6,798 bases of DNA from Lachnospiraceae bacterium (GTDB lineage Bacteria; Bacillota; Clostridia; Lachnospirales; Lachnospiraceae): positions 1 through 6,798 of the forward strand of contig DNLO01000230.1 in NCBI GenBank assembly GCA_003488445.1. The letters are read 5' to 3'. The notes below the pieces were generated by a model that was not told the DNA's origin, made no database searches, and saw nothing but the letters and a program-made list of their open reading frames with translations. Shown one piece after another: positions 1-6,798 of this stretch. Numbering within the stretch: position 1 is the first letter of the stretch; each line of letters starts with the position of its first letter. Both the position numbers and the translations under genes were made by a program.

Positions 1-302
1 ACATACAGGAAAATGATCATCACCATATTTCTCATGATCTCAGGATCGGCATAGATGAACCTGATGAAAAGAAATGAATTCAGTATTATCCCAAACATGC
101 TCGCAGCTGCGAGGTTCATATCCAGCAGAAGGAGCTTTGTCATCTTCCTGGTATTGAAATAATTGATGATGATGAACACCAGCGTGATCGGGATCATGAT
201 ATAAGCCGACTTCACATTACCCAGAACGGAAAATACTGTCCAGATCGGAATGATGAGATAGTCAAGCAGGAACATATTGAGCGAACTTACTATACTTCTC
301 AT
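1..302 (-). CDS. Multi-pass membrane protein of unknown function, N-terminal part only
   Basis: I do not recognise this gene. Reading the minus strand from the ATG at 302-300 gives about 100 codons without a stop before the window edge, starting MRSIVSSLNMFLLDYL. The fragment is very hydrophobic. Likely membrane segments are at about residues 11-29, 34-50, 57-86 (one long or two short) and from 92 onward. Short polar turns such as NTRKMTK and ADPEIMR separate them. The start overlaps the ligase stop in an ATGA, and GAGGGAG lies 8 bases upstream, so translation is probably coupled to ligA. The closely packed segments with little between them resemble the sensor region of the kinase at 2996-5140. 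It could therefore be a further membrane sensor or a short integral membrane protein; the missing 3' part would decide. That a gene is here is fairly certain; its function is unknown. Confidence 0.75.
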   Translation of the reverse strand, partial: MRSIVSSLNMFLLDYLIIPIWTVFSVLGNVKSAYIMIPITLVFIIINYFNTRKMTKLLLLDMNLAAASMFGIILNSFLFIRFIYADPEIMRNMVMIIFLY

Positions 303-2320
303 CCTTCAGTCTCCCTCTGTATCTCCTCGAGGAGATCCTCCTCGGATATTACCGGTATGCCAAGCTCCCTGGCTTTCTTGTTCTTGCCGGATGTGGAGGC
401 GACATCATTGTTGATCAGGGCATAGGTCTTCTTCGATACGCTCCCTGCCACCTTGCCTCCTCTGTCCTCTATATAGGACACCAGCTCATTCCTGTTCCCG
501 AAATGAGTGAGGTCACCGGTGATGACATAGGTGCGGCCCGCGAGCACGTCCGACGCTCCCTCTCTGCTCTCCTCCATATCCATGTTGAGTCCCAGCCTCA
601 TGAGCTCCTGCATGAGATGTATCATCTGCTCGTCGTGGAACGCATCATAGATAGACCTCGCCGTGATCTCCCCTACGTCATCTACGCGGGTGAGCTCCTC
701 TACAGAGGCTTCCATGAGTGCCCTCATAGACCTGAAATGCCTCATTATGGTCCTGGCCGATGTACGTCCCACATTCTCGATCGACAGCCCGCCCAGAAGC
801 CTGTCGGGAGGGTTCTTCTTCGACTCCTCTATGATACCGAGAAGCTTGTCGGTATTCTTCTCCTTGCCTATGATCCCGTCCGATACGAGTCTGTCCCTGT
901 GCTCTTTCAGCTTGAATATATCGGATATGTCCGATATATACCCCAGCCGTGTCAGGGCTCTCACGTATTCTTCTCCAAAGCCCTTTATATCGTAAGCATC
1001 ACGCCCCACGAAGTTTATGATGCGCCGCATGAGCTTGGCGGGGCAGGACGGGTTGGCACATCTGATGTCTGCCGTGTCCTCTTCTCTCACCGCTTCATGC
1101 CCGCATACCGGACACACGTGCGGTATCCTGTATACCTCTGATCCCTGCGGTATCTTGGATGCCACCACACTCTTTATCTTGGGTATGATCTCTCCGGACT
1201 TGTACACCAGTACCGTACGTCCTATACCTATCCCAAGCTCCGATATGAAGTCCTGATTATGCAGCGTTGCTCTGGATACGCTCGTGCCGCACAGCCTGAT
1301 GGGATCGAAGACAGCCGTGGGATTGATACGGCCCGTCATCCCGACAGACAGCTCTATATCCCTTATCACGGTCTCCTTCTCCTCGGGCGGATATTTGTAG
1401 GCAATATGACCTGCAGTGTACTTGCTTCCCGCGGGGAAGTCATCTCTTAGTGCGATCTCATCGATCTTTACCACCGCACCGTCTATATCATAGGGCAGCT
1501 CGCCCCTGACATCTCCTATTTCGTCTATGGCCCGGAGGATCTCATCATCTCCGGTGCAAAGATACGAGGTCACTACCTTTACTCCGGCCTCGCGCAAAAG
1601 CTCAAGACCGGCATGATGTGAGGTCATATATCTTGCGTCAGAGGCTCTCTGGACATTGAATACATACATGGACAGGCCCCTGTCCATCACCACTCTCGAG
1701 TCCAGCTGCCGAAGGGTCCCGGCTGCGCAGTTCCTGGGATTGGCGAAGGGCTTTTTGCCCGCAAGCTCCATATCCTCGTTGACTCTGTCAAAGTCATCGT
1801 GGGACATATATACCTCTCCCCGGAGCTCTATATCCCCCTCCACACCCGGCAGATCCCCCTTCACATCGGGTATCACCAGTGCATTAGCCGTCACATCTTC
1901 TCCCACGAAGCCGTTGCCTCTTGTCTCTGCCAGAGTCAGGTGACCGCCTGTGTATCTGATACTCATGGAGAGTCCGTCTATCTTGTGCTCTACGCAGAAG
2001 TGCACACCGGGATGCATGGCCCTCACCTCGTGTACCCAGCTGAGCACCTCTTCCTTGGAGAATACATCCTCTATCGAGAGCATGGGCACATCGTGCTCCA
2101 CGTTCACTCCCGCTGTCCTCTTCGTGGTGCCGCCGATGATCTTAGTCGGAGAGTCGGCCGTAGCGAGCTCCGGATGCTCCTTCTCCATTGCCTTGAGGCG
2201 CATCATCAGCTCGTCATATTCTCTGTCGCTTATCTCAGGAGCATCATCATTGTAGTACCGGTCCATATGGTACTTTATCTTTTCTGTAAGCTCCTTATAC
2301 TCCTGCTCTGTATCCGTCAT
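299..2320 (-). CDS. ligA: NAD-dependent DNA ligase LigA
   Basis: LigA seals nicks in duplex DNA using NAD+ as AMP donor, in replication and repair. At 673 residues it has normal full length and all family domains. Domain Ia (about 1-62) has the NMN-binding residues Y22, Y23, D32, Y35 and D36. The nucleotidyltransferase domain has the AMP-accepting lysine K113 in EHKIDG, then R134, E169 in LRGE, FANPRNCAAGTLRQLD, K285 in DGAVVKID and K309 in AYKYPPEE. The OB fold follows at about 318-390. A four-Cys zinc finger uses C403, C406, C421 and C426. Helix-hairpin-helix repeats span about 435-580 and a C-terminal BRCT domain about 591-673. The ATG overlaps the rluF stop in an ATGA, and the TGA overlaps the next start the same way. 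A few usually conserved positions differ: GNG for GDG at 135-137, and M328 where VGRTG is usual. All catalytic residues are present, so it should be active. It may be the only ligase or a paralogue. Confidence 0.96.
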   Translation of the reverse strand: MTDTEQEYKELTEKIKYHMDRYYNDDAPEISDREYDELMMRLKAMEKEHPELATADSPTKIIGGTTKRTAGVNVEHDVPMLSIEDVFSKEEVLSWVHEVRAMHPGVHFCVEHKIDGLSMSIRYTGGHLTLAETRGNGFVGEDVTANALVIPDVKGDLPGVEGDIELRGEVYMSHDDFDRVNEDMELAGKKPFANPRNCAAGTLRQLDSRVVMDRGLSMYVFNVQRASDARYMTSHHAGLELLREAGVKVVTSYLCTGDDEILRAIDEIGDVRGELPYDIDGAVVKIDEIALRDDFPAGSKYTAGHIAYKYPPEEKETVIRDIELSVGMTGRINPTAVFDPIRLCGTSVSRATLHNQDFISELGIGIGRTVLVYKSGEIIPKIKSVVASKIPQGSEVYRIPHVCPVCGHEAVREEDTADIRCANPSCPAKLMRRIINFVGRDAYDIKGFGEEYVRALTRLGYISDISDIFKLKEHRDRLVSDGIIGKEKNTDKLLGIIEESKKNPPDRLLGGLSIENVGRTSARTIMRHFRSMRALMEASVEELTRVDDVGEITARSIYDAFHDEQMIHLMQELMRLGLNMDMEESREGASDVLAGRTYVITGDLTHFGNRNELVSYIEDRGGKVAGSVSKKTYALINNDVASTSGKNKKARELGIPVISEEDLLEEIQRETEG
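311..317 (-). promoter_or_regulatory. Ribosome binding site of the membrane protein downstream of ligA
   Basis: The minus strand reads GAGGGAG, 8 bases before the ATG at 302, within the last ligA codons. It supports the call of a real gene running off the left edge of the window. Confidence 0.6.
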
Positions 2321-3030
2321 CTCACCATATCCCTCATGCCTTCCAGTTCCTCATCAGTGAGTCTCCTGTATTCTCCGGGCTTCATGTCACCCAGCATCAC
2401 ATTCATGAATCTGACCCGCGTGAGCTTCGTCACGTTGTGGCCGTACAGTGCGAACATCTTCCTGATCTGCCTGTTCATCCCCTCCGTGAGCACCACGCTG
2501 ATCCTCGCGCCATCCATCCGTGTTATCCTGCAGGGCTTGGTACGTCGGCCCTCGCCGATATCCAGTCCGCCTTCAGCTATCTCTGCCAGCTCTTTGTCCG
2601 ATATCTTCGAATCCAGCATGACGATGTATTCCTTTTCATGTCCGTTCCTCGACCTCAGCACCTTATCCATCAGCTCACCGTCATCGGTGAGTATGATGAG
2701 ACCCTCGGAATCTTTATCAAGTCTTCCCATTGGGAACAGACGGACTCCGCTCTGCACGATCTCCGTGACAAGCCTGTCGCCTGCCGACTGTTTCACAGTG
2801 GATGAGATATATCCCACCGGCTTGTTCACGGCATAGAAATGAGATATCCTGCGTTTTACGACGGGTTCATCATTTAGCTGCACCCTGTCGGTCGTATCAT
2901 CTATCCTCAGCCCTACGACCGCCACACTGCCATTTACCAGCACCCGTCCCGACTCTATGAGACGGTCGGCTTCACGCCTGGATACCCCTGCATTCTCAGC
3001 CAGGAATTTGTTCAGTCGAAGCAGCGCCAC
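2317..3030 (-). CDS. rluF: RluF-type 23S rRNA pseudouridine synthase (RsuA/RluB/E/F family)
   Basis: This enzyme isomerises a uridine to pseudouridine in large-subunit rRNA; E. coli RluF acts on U2604 of 23S rRNA. The 237-residue protein starts with an S4 RNA-binding domain (about 1-48, with RLNKFLAENAGVSRREADRLI). The catalytic domain follows, with the nucleophile D105 in the GRLDKDSEGLIILT motif. The DKDS form, HEKEY at 131-135, GMNRQIRKM at 184-192 and TRVRFMNV at 204-211 match RluF better than RsuA or RluB. The start is GTG at 3030, chosen because the protein begins right at the S4 domain and AAGAGGAGT lies 8 bases upstream. That places the first 35 bases inside the upstream kinase gene. 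The stop shares an ATGA with ligA. Family assignment is firm. The RluF subtype and its exact target base are inferred from motif resemblance. Confidence 0.88.
   Translation of the reverse strand: MALLRLNKFLAENAGVSRREADRLIESGRVLVNGSVAVVGLRIDDTTDRVQLNDEPVVKRRISHFYAVNKPVGYISSTVKQSAGDRLVTEIVQSGVRLFPMGRLDKDSEGLIILTDDGELMDKVLRSRNGHEKEYIVMLDSKISDKELAEIAEGGLDIGEGRRTKPCRITRMDGARISVVLTEGMNRQIRKMFALYGHNVTKLTRVRFMNVMLGDMKPGEYRRLTDEELEGMRDMVR
2330..2335 (-). promoter_or_regulatory. Ribosome binding site of ligA
   Basis: The minus strand reads GAGGGA, ending 9 bases before the ligA ATG at 2320, within the last rluF codons. A second, closer GGTGAG abuts the ATG. With the ATGA stop-start overlap, some initiation probably comes from ribosomes finishing rluF. 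Confidence 0.5.
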
Positions 3031-5140
3031 CGGACAGACTCCTCTTTATCTTTTCATGCGGCAGGAAGGTGAGCAGCATCCTGTCCAGCTCCGTCTCCTT
3101 TACAGGCTTCATCAGATATTCATTGAATCCTGCCTTCATAGCTTTCTCTCTCACATCTCCGCCCGAATCGGCTGTCATGCATATGATGGGTATCTTGCGT
3201 GCTCCCTTTATGGCGAGATTGTTCCTTATGAGTCGCAGTGCTTCGTACCCGTCCATGCCCGGCATCATCTGATCCATGAGCACCAGGTCGAAGCTCTGAT
3301 TCTTCAGTATCTCTATGGCGCTGAATCCGCTCTCGGTAGTCTTTACCTGCATTTCATATCTGGAGAGCAGCGACTCCGCCACCTTGAGGTTCACCTTATT
3401 GTCATCGACTACAAGTATGCTTGCATCGGGAGCCGTGAAGCCCTCCATGTACTCCGCACCCTCATAGTCCATATCCTCCCACCTCTCGAAGAAGATATCT
3501 GACAGATTGAGAGCGGATACCGGTCTCCTGATTATCCTGAAGAAATCAAAATCAGCCGGGGCACTCATCCTGTCGGTGATTATGAATACTGAAGCTCTCT
3601 CGGCTTCCTTCAGGATATCAGCCACATCCTGATACCCTTTATCGGACACAAGGATATAATCATACCTTCCCGATCTGAACATCTTGGTGAAGTCCTCCGG
3701 CATATAGGTGATATCCACCAGTGTATTGAACATGCTCAGGGCTTCTTCGATATATGCGATACCCTTCTCACCGTAAGCATAGAGCAGCACCTTTCTGCCT
3801 GTCGTGTACTGCTTGTCGGCGATCACGACCTTGTCCACACAGAAGGTCTCAAACCTTATCCTGATCAGTGTGCCGATATGCTCCAGGCTCTGAATGCTGA
3901 AGTCGCCGTTCATCTGCTTCAATATCCCCTTGAAGACAGAGTACTTGAGTCCGAGTCTCTTTATCCTGCTGTCCTGTCTGGAGTCGTAGGTCTCGAAGCT
4001 GGAGTAGATCGACTTCATCTCCTTCTCGGGTATGCCGGCTCCGGTATCATAGATCTCCGCATTGTATATCGCCTTGCTGCGGTCTTTGGAAAACTCTCCG
4101 TACACCTTGAACAGCACTCTGCCGTCTGACACCGAGTTGATGGCATCGTGAAGCAGATCCTGCATGATCATCTCTATCTGGATATTGTCACCGTAGAGTA
4201 TGTTCGGAGAGGAAGGATCGATGCTGACAAACAGCTCTATCCCCTTTTCATAAGCCCTTATGGAAGCTTCGCTCACCAGTTCTCTCACCAGCGTATCCAT
4301 ATCGAACTGATCATAAGACATCTGATACTTGCCGGATTCCAGCTTCGAATAGTCCAGGATGCTGTTTATTGTAGACAGCAGATCCCTCGCGTTCTGGGTA
4401 ATGATGGATACCTCCTCCGTCAGCCTGCCGTCGTTGTCACTGTTCTGTATCAGCTCACTCATGCCCAGCACGGCATTCATGGGAGTACGCAGCTCGTGTG
4501 AGACGTTGGTAAGGAATCTGCTCTTGGTATTCGCACTGTTCATGCTCTCTCTCACGGATATGCTCACTGTCCGCTGCTTTATCTTTAGCAGATAGCCCTC
4601 GTATTCCATGACCGTGATGATCACTATTGTGCTGAACACCATGCACATGACCACGCTGAACACCGCGACCGCTCCTCCGGGAGTATTGTGCATGATCTCC
4701 TTGTGCAGTGATGAGTATACCATCACCAGCAGGTACCACACGAAGAAAAGGATCTCGGAAGCTATGCGGATAAACCCGTCAAGCAGAAACAGTCCGTCGA
4801 CTATGCCGCAGACAAAGATGAGCTCGATCCCCCCGTACATCCCTCCGCCGTAAATGTATATCAGCGGAAGTATGATGATATTCAGCAGGTAGCAGAATAT
4901 CAGCGAAGAAAGCACTACATCTCTGGAATACCTGAGCACTCCGAATATCGCCATCAGTATCGCTATGCTGAGGACCACCACGTAAAAGATGGTATAGTCA
5001 TAGCCCGCGATAAGGAAGCAGGGTATGGACAGGATGAGCTCGATGACAGTATAAAAGCCCGCAAGCTGCAGCACCCTGAGCCTCGTGTCGACAGTGTCAT
5101 CCTTATAGAATTTGATCATTCTGCTAAGCATCTGAAACAT
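2996..5140 (-). CDS. Membrane-bound hybrid histidine kinase with degenerate ATP-binding domain
   Basis: This 714-residue protein has about six membrane segments in residues 24-178 with very short loops, including GGGMYGG at 98-104. A linker leads to a HisKA domain with phospho-acceptor H215 in SHELRTP. The HATPase_c domain (about 318-432) keeps the G1 box DTGAGI (365-370), but the N box is DLLHDAINS (328-336) where NLLxNAxKY is usual. The G2 box reads RLGLKYS (395-401) instead of GTGLGLS. ATP binding is therefore doubtful. A receiver-like domain at about 448-555 lacks a phospho-acceptor Asp. The C-terminal receiver (about 573-695) is complete, with D579/D580, D623 in LMDQMMPGMDG, T656 and K678. 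There is no output domain. The ATG at 5140 has AGAGGAAG 10 bases upstream and overlaps the previous kinase gene by 17 bases. It may be phosphorylated by that kinase; this is inference. The ligand is unknown. Confidence 0.92.
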   Translation of the reverse strand: MFQMLSRMIKFYKDDTVDTRLRVLQLAGFYTVIELILSIPCFLIAGYDYTIFYVVVLSIAILMAIFGVLRYSRDVVLSSLIFCYLLNIIILPLIYIYGGGMYGGIELIFVCGIVDGLFLLDGFIRIASEILFFVWYLLVMVYSSLHKEIMHNTPGGAVAVFSVVMCMVFSTIVIITVMEYEGYLLKIKQRTVSISVRESMNSANTKSRFLTNVSHELRTPMNAVLGMSELIQNSDNDGRLTEEVSIITQNARDLLSTINSILDYSKLESGKYQMSYDQFDMDTLVRELVSEASIRAYEKGIELFVSIDPSSPNILYGDNIQIEMIMQDLLHDAINSVSDGRVLFKVYGEFSKDRSKAIYNAEIYDTGAGIPEKEMKSIYSSFETYDSRQDSRIKRLGLKYSVFKGILKQMNGDFSIQSLEHIGTLIRIRFETFCVDKVVIADKQYTTGRKVLLYAYGEKGIAYIEEALSMFNTLVDITYMPEDFTKMFRSGRYDYILVSDKGYQDVADILKEAERASVFIITDRMSAPADFDFFRIIRRPVSALNLSDIFFERWEDMDYEGAEYMEGFTAPDASILVVDDNKVNLKVAESLLSRYEMQVKTTESGFSAIEILKNQSFDLVLMDQMMPGMDGYEALRLIRNNLAIKGARKIPIICMTADSGGDVREKAMKAGFNEYLMKPVKETELDRMLLTFLPHEKIKRSLSGGAASTEQIPG
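3038..3046 (-). promoter_or_regulatory. Ribosome binding site of rluF, supporting a GTG start
   Basis: The minus strand reads AAGAGGAGT, 8 bases before the GTG at 3030. This strong match lies inside the C-terminal tail codons of the upstream kinase. It is the main reason to place the rluF start at this GTG, 35 bases before the kinase gene ends. Confidence 0.7.
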
Positions 5141-6798
5141 TTCTTATCAGCTTCCTCTTATCCACGTACCTGTCTATCATATACTCCAGCTCATTGACAT
5201 CTATGGGCTTCGAAAGATAATCATCGAATCCTGCATTGATCAGCATCTGCTTTGCCCCGTCATGAGCATCGGCCGTGAGGACGATACATGGCACCCCGGC
5301 CACCCAGTCCTTCGGCATACGTCTTATGGCCCGAAGCGTATCTACTCCGTCCATTCCCGTCATCATATAGTCTATGAAGATGATGTCGAACTGCATGTTG
5401 GATATCAGTCCAAGCGCTGCACTTCCGCTGTCGGCAGTCACCACATCGAATCCCAGATTGCGAAGCAGCTTGTCAGCCACGATGAGATTGGTCATATTGT
5501 CATCGACTACTATGGCCCTGGCCTCATTCACCAAAGGTCTGTTCAGGTTGTTGGTGATCTCCTCATCGAGCTCCTCTTCCGTCTCTGCCACTCCCGGCTC
5601 GCTCTCATCGAAGTATTCCGCCACGTTTATACTGGACATCGGCTTGGTTATCTTGTCGTAGCCCGTCTCACTCTCGGTATCACCCACATCCCGCATCACC
5701 ACACTGACCATTTCCCTGTAGTGGCTGAGGATGTCAGACACCTTCTCGCTGTTTTCCGTCGATACGAAGATATGGGTATATTCCGACACGTTATCCTCTA
5801 TCAGCTCGTTCAGATAGTCTCTGTCGTCTACCGTGACATACCTGATCTTCAGATCCTTGAGTGCAAGCCCCAGCTCTCTCACGCTCTCCCTGTCATCGTC
5901 GTAGATCATGACACCTATATCATCATGATCGATGACACGTGCTATCGGTGTATGATCCACCACCTTCTGCGGCACCTCGAATGTAAATACGGAGCCCTTG
6001 TTATATTCGCTTCTCACATCTATGGTGCCGGAGAATTCCCTGATTATGGCCTTTACGATGGAAAGTCCCAGTCCTGTCCCCTCTCTTTTGAGGCTCTCGT
6101 TCATATTGTCGGCGACACGTACATAGTCATCGAAGAGGGTCGGGAGCATCTCCTCCTTGATACCTATACCCGTATCCTCCACATCCACATGAAGGATCAC
6201 CCTGTCATGTCCCAGCTCCGACATCCTCACCCGCAGCAGGATATGGCCTTTACTGGTATATTTTACGGCATTGTTAAGCAGGTTGATAAACACCTGGCGC
6301 AGCCTTATCATGTCACCGAACAGTACCCTCGGTATGTTCGGATCGATGTATGTATACAGCTTCACATCGGTATTCATGAGCCTTACCGATATCATGTTTA
6401 TGATATCGTCCAGCAGAGGCTTCAGCTCGTACGGACTCTCAGCCAGAAGTATCCTCTTGTTCTCCACCTTGGAGAATATGAGGAGATCGTCTATGGTGGA
6501 AAGCAGAGCCCGGCACGCATTCATGATATGCTGGACATTCTGCCTGGTATCGGCGCTGATGCTCCTTGCGGTGATCAGCTCTCCCGCACTCATTATCGCG
6601 TTCATCGGAGTCCGGATCTCGTGAGACATGTTCATGAGGAATACATCCTTGGATCTCTCCATCATATCTGCCTCTATCCTGGTCTGCTCGGCCAGCTCGC
6701 TCTCATGTCTGTAATACCTCAGAGCCTCGAGCGTAGCCGTGGTGGCGAACATGGTGCAGATAAGGATGGGGGTCATCACGTCGATGATGGGATACACC
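5124..6798 (-). CDS. Hybrid histidine kinase, intact catalytic core, 5' end outside window
   Basis: The reading frame is open to the window edge, so the N-terminus is missing. The GTG at 6797 is probably an internal Val codon. Numbering from that codon, residues 7-24 are the last part of a membrane segment, followed by a charged linker. HisKA has H59 in MSHEIRTPMN. HATPase_c (about 160-277) is canonical: N172 and N176 in NLLNNAVKY, G1 box DTGIGI (208-213) and G2 box GTGLGLS (240-246). It should autophosphorylate. A receiver-like domain (about 293-396) has an acidic cluster DDD at 300-302, but a Ser lies where the phospho-acceptor Asp is expected. An acidic linker (397-416) leads to a full receiver with D432/D433, D476, T508 and K530; its loop reads MMTGMDG, with Thr in place of the usual Pro. 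There is no DNA-binding or enzymatic output domain. The layout matches the downstream kinase, which points to duplication. The stop lies 17 bases inside that gene. Confidence 0.93.
   Translation of the reverse strand, partial: VYPIIDVMTPILICTMFATTATLEALRYYRHESELAEQTRIEADMMERSKDVFLMNMSHEIRTPMNAIMSAGELITARSISADTRQNVQHIMNACRALLSTIDDLLIFSKVENKRILLAESPYELKPLLDDIINMISVRLMNTDVKLYTYIDPNIPRVLFGDMIRLRQVFINLLNNAVKYTSKGHILLRVRMSELGHDRVILHVDVEDTGIGIKEEMLPTLFDDYVRVADNMNESLKREGTGLGLSIVKAIIREFSGTIDVRSEYNKGSVFTFEVPQKVVDHTPIARVIDHDDIGVMIYDDDRESVRELGLALKDLKIRYVTVDDRDYLNELIEDNVSEYTHIFVSTENSEKVSDILSHYREMVSVVMRDVGDTESETGYDKITKPMSSINVAEYFDESEPGVAETEEELDEEITNNLNRPLVNEARAIVVDDNMTNLIVADKLLRNLGFDVVTADSGSAALGLISNMQFDIIFIDYMMTGMDGVDTLRAIRRMPKDWVAGVPCIVLTADAHDGAKQMLINAGFDDYLSKPIDVNELEYMIDRYVDKRKLIRNVSDA
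5151..5158 (-). promoter_or_regulatory. Ribosome binding site of the second hybrid kinase
   Basis: The minus strand reads AGAGGAAG, 10 bases before the ATG at 5140. It lies within the last codons of the upstream kinase gene. It favours this ATG over the Met codons at positions 4 and 8 of the protein, which have no comparable purine-rich tract at the right distance. Confidence 0.6.

Noticed and set aside
503..1141. Open plus-strand frame of 212 codons
   Set aside because: It is antisense to the 3' half of ligA (HhH and zinc-finger region), with no recognisable motif or ribosome binding site.
1799..2836. Open plus-strand frame of 345 codons
   Set aside because: It runs antisense across both ligA and rluF, spans their junction, has Cys/His/Ser-rich composition without domain motifs, and the minus-strand genes are certain. 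It is a by-product of codon usage.
3935..3964. Degenerate G2 box as a possible frameshift
   Set aside because: The frame aligns without gaps to the intact paralogue on both sides (LGLKYSVFKGI against LGLSIVKAI-type sequence), so these are substitutions and not a shifted frame.
4455..4739. Minus-strand frame of 94 codons inside the second kinase gene
   Set aside because: It overlaps the linker and HisKA coding sequence in another frame. Its composition (GHGIRG, QGDHAQYSRR) looks random and it has no support as a gene.
5117..5131. Later Met codons (4 and 8) as the start of the second kinase
   Set aside because: Only the first ATG has a purine-rich site at normal spacing (AGAGGAAG, 10 bases). 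Overlapping starts are the rule in this operon.
6795..6797. GTG at the right edge as the true start of the first kinase
   Set aside because: It sits at the very edge, just before a membrane segment that corresponds to the last one of the paralogue, which has about 155 residues ahead of it. The true start is almost certainly outside the window.

Overview
All genes in this window lie on the minus strand, so the transcript reads from the high-coordinate end to the low. The order is: a 5'-truncated hybrid histidine kinase (5124-6798), a complete second hybrid histidine kinase (2996-5140), an RluF-type pseudouridine synthase (2317-3030), an NAD-dependent DNA ligase (299-2320), and the start of a multi-pass membrane protein that runs off the left edge (1-302). 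There is no intergenic DNA. Neighbouring genes overlap by 17, 35, 4 and 4 bases, and each of the four internal starts has a purine-rich Shine-Dalgarno sequence inside the preceding gene. This looks like one translationally coupled polycistronic unit whose promoter and terminator lie outside the window.

The organism is most likely a Gram-positive Clostridia member, probably Lachnospiraceae-like. The reasons are the ligase sequence (Clostridia-style BRCT end with INNDVASTSGKNKKARELGI), the RluF family member, frequent ATA (Ile) and AGG (Arg) codons at moderate GC, AGAGGA-type ribosome binding sites, and membrane-bound hybrid kinases with a GGGMYGG motif in the sensor region. This is recollection plus inference; no search was run.

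The two kinases are paralogues with the same layout: membrane sensor, HisKA, HATPase_c, a degenerate receiver-like domain, then an intact C-terminal receiver. The upstream kinase has all ATP-binding boxes. The downstream kinase keeps its phospho-acceptor His and its receiver Asp but has lost key residues of the N and G2 boxes, so it looks like an ATP-binding-deficient partner. Neither kinase has a DNA-binding or enzymatic output domain, and no separate response regulator is visible, so the output partner must be elsewhere. The ligase (DNA replication and repair) and RluF (23S rRNA modification) appear to share the transcript with this signalling pair. No RNA genes, CRISPR arrays, mobile elements or obvious repeats were seen.
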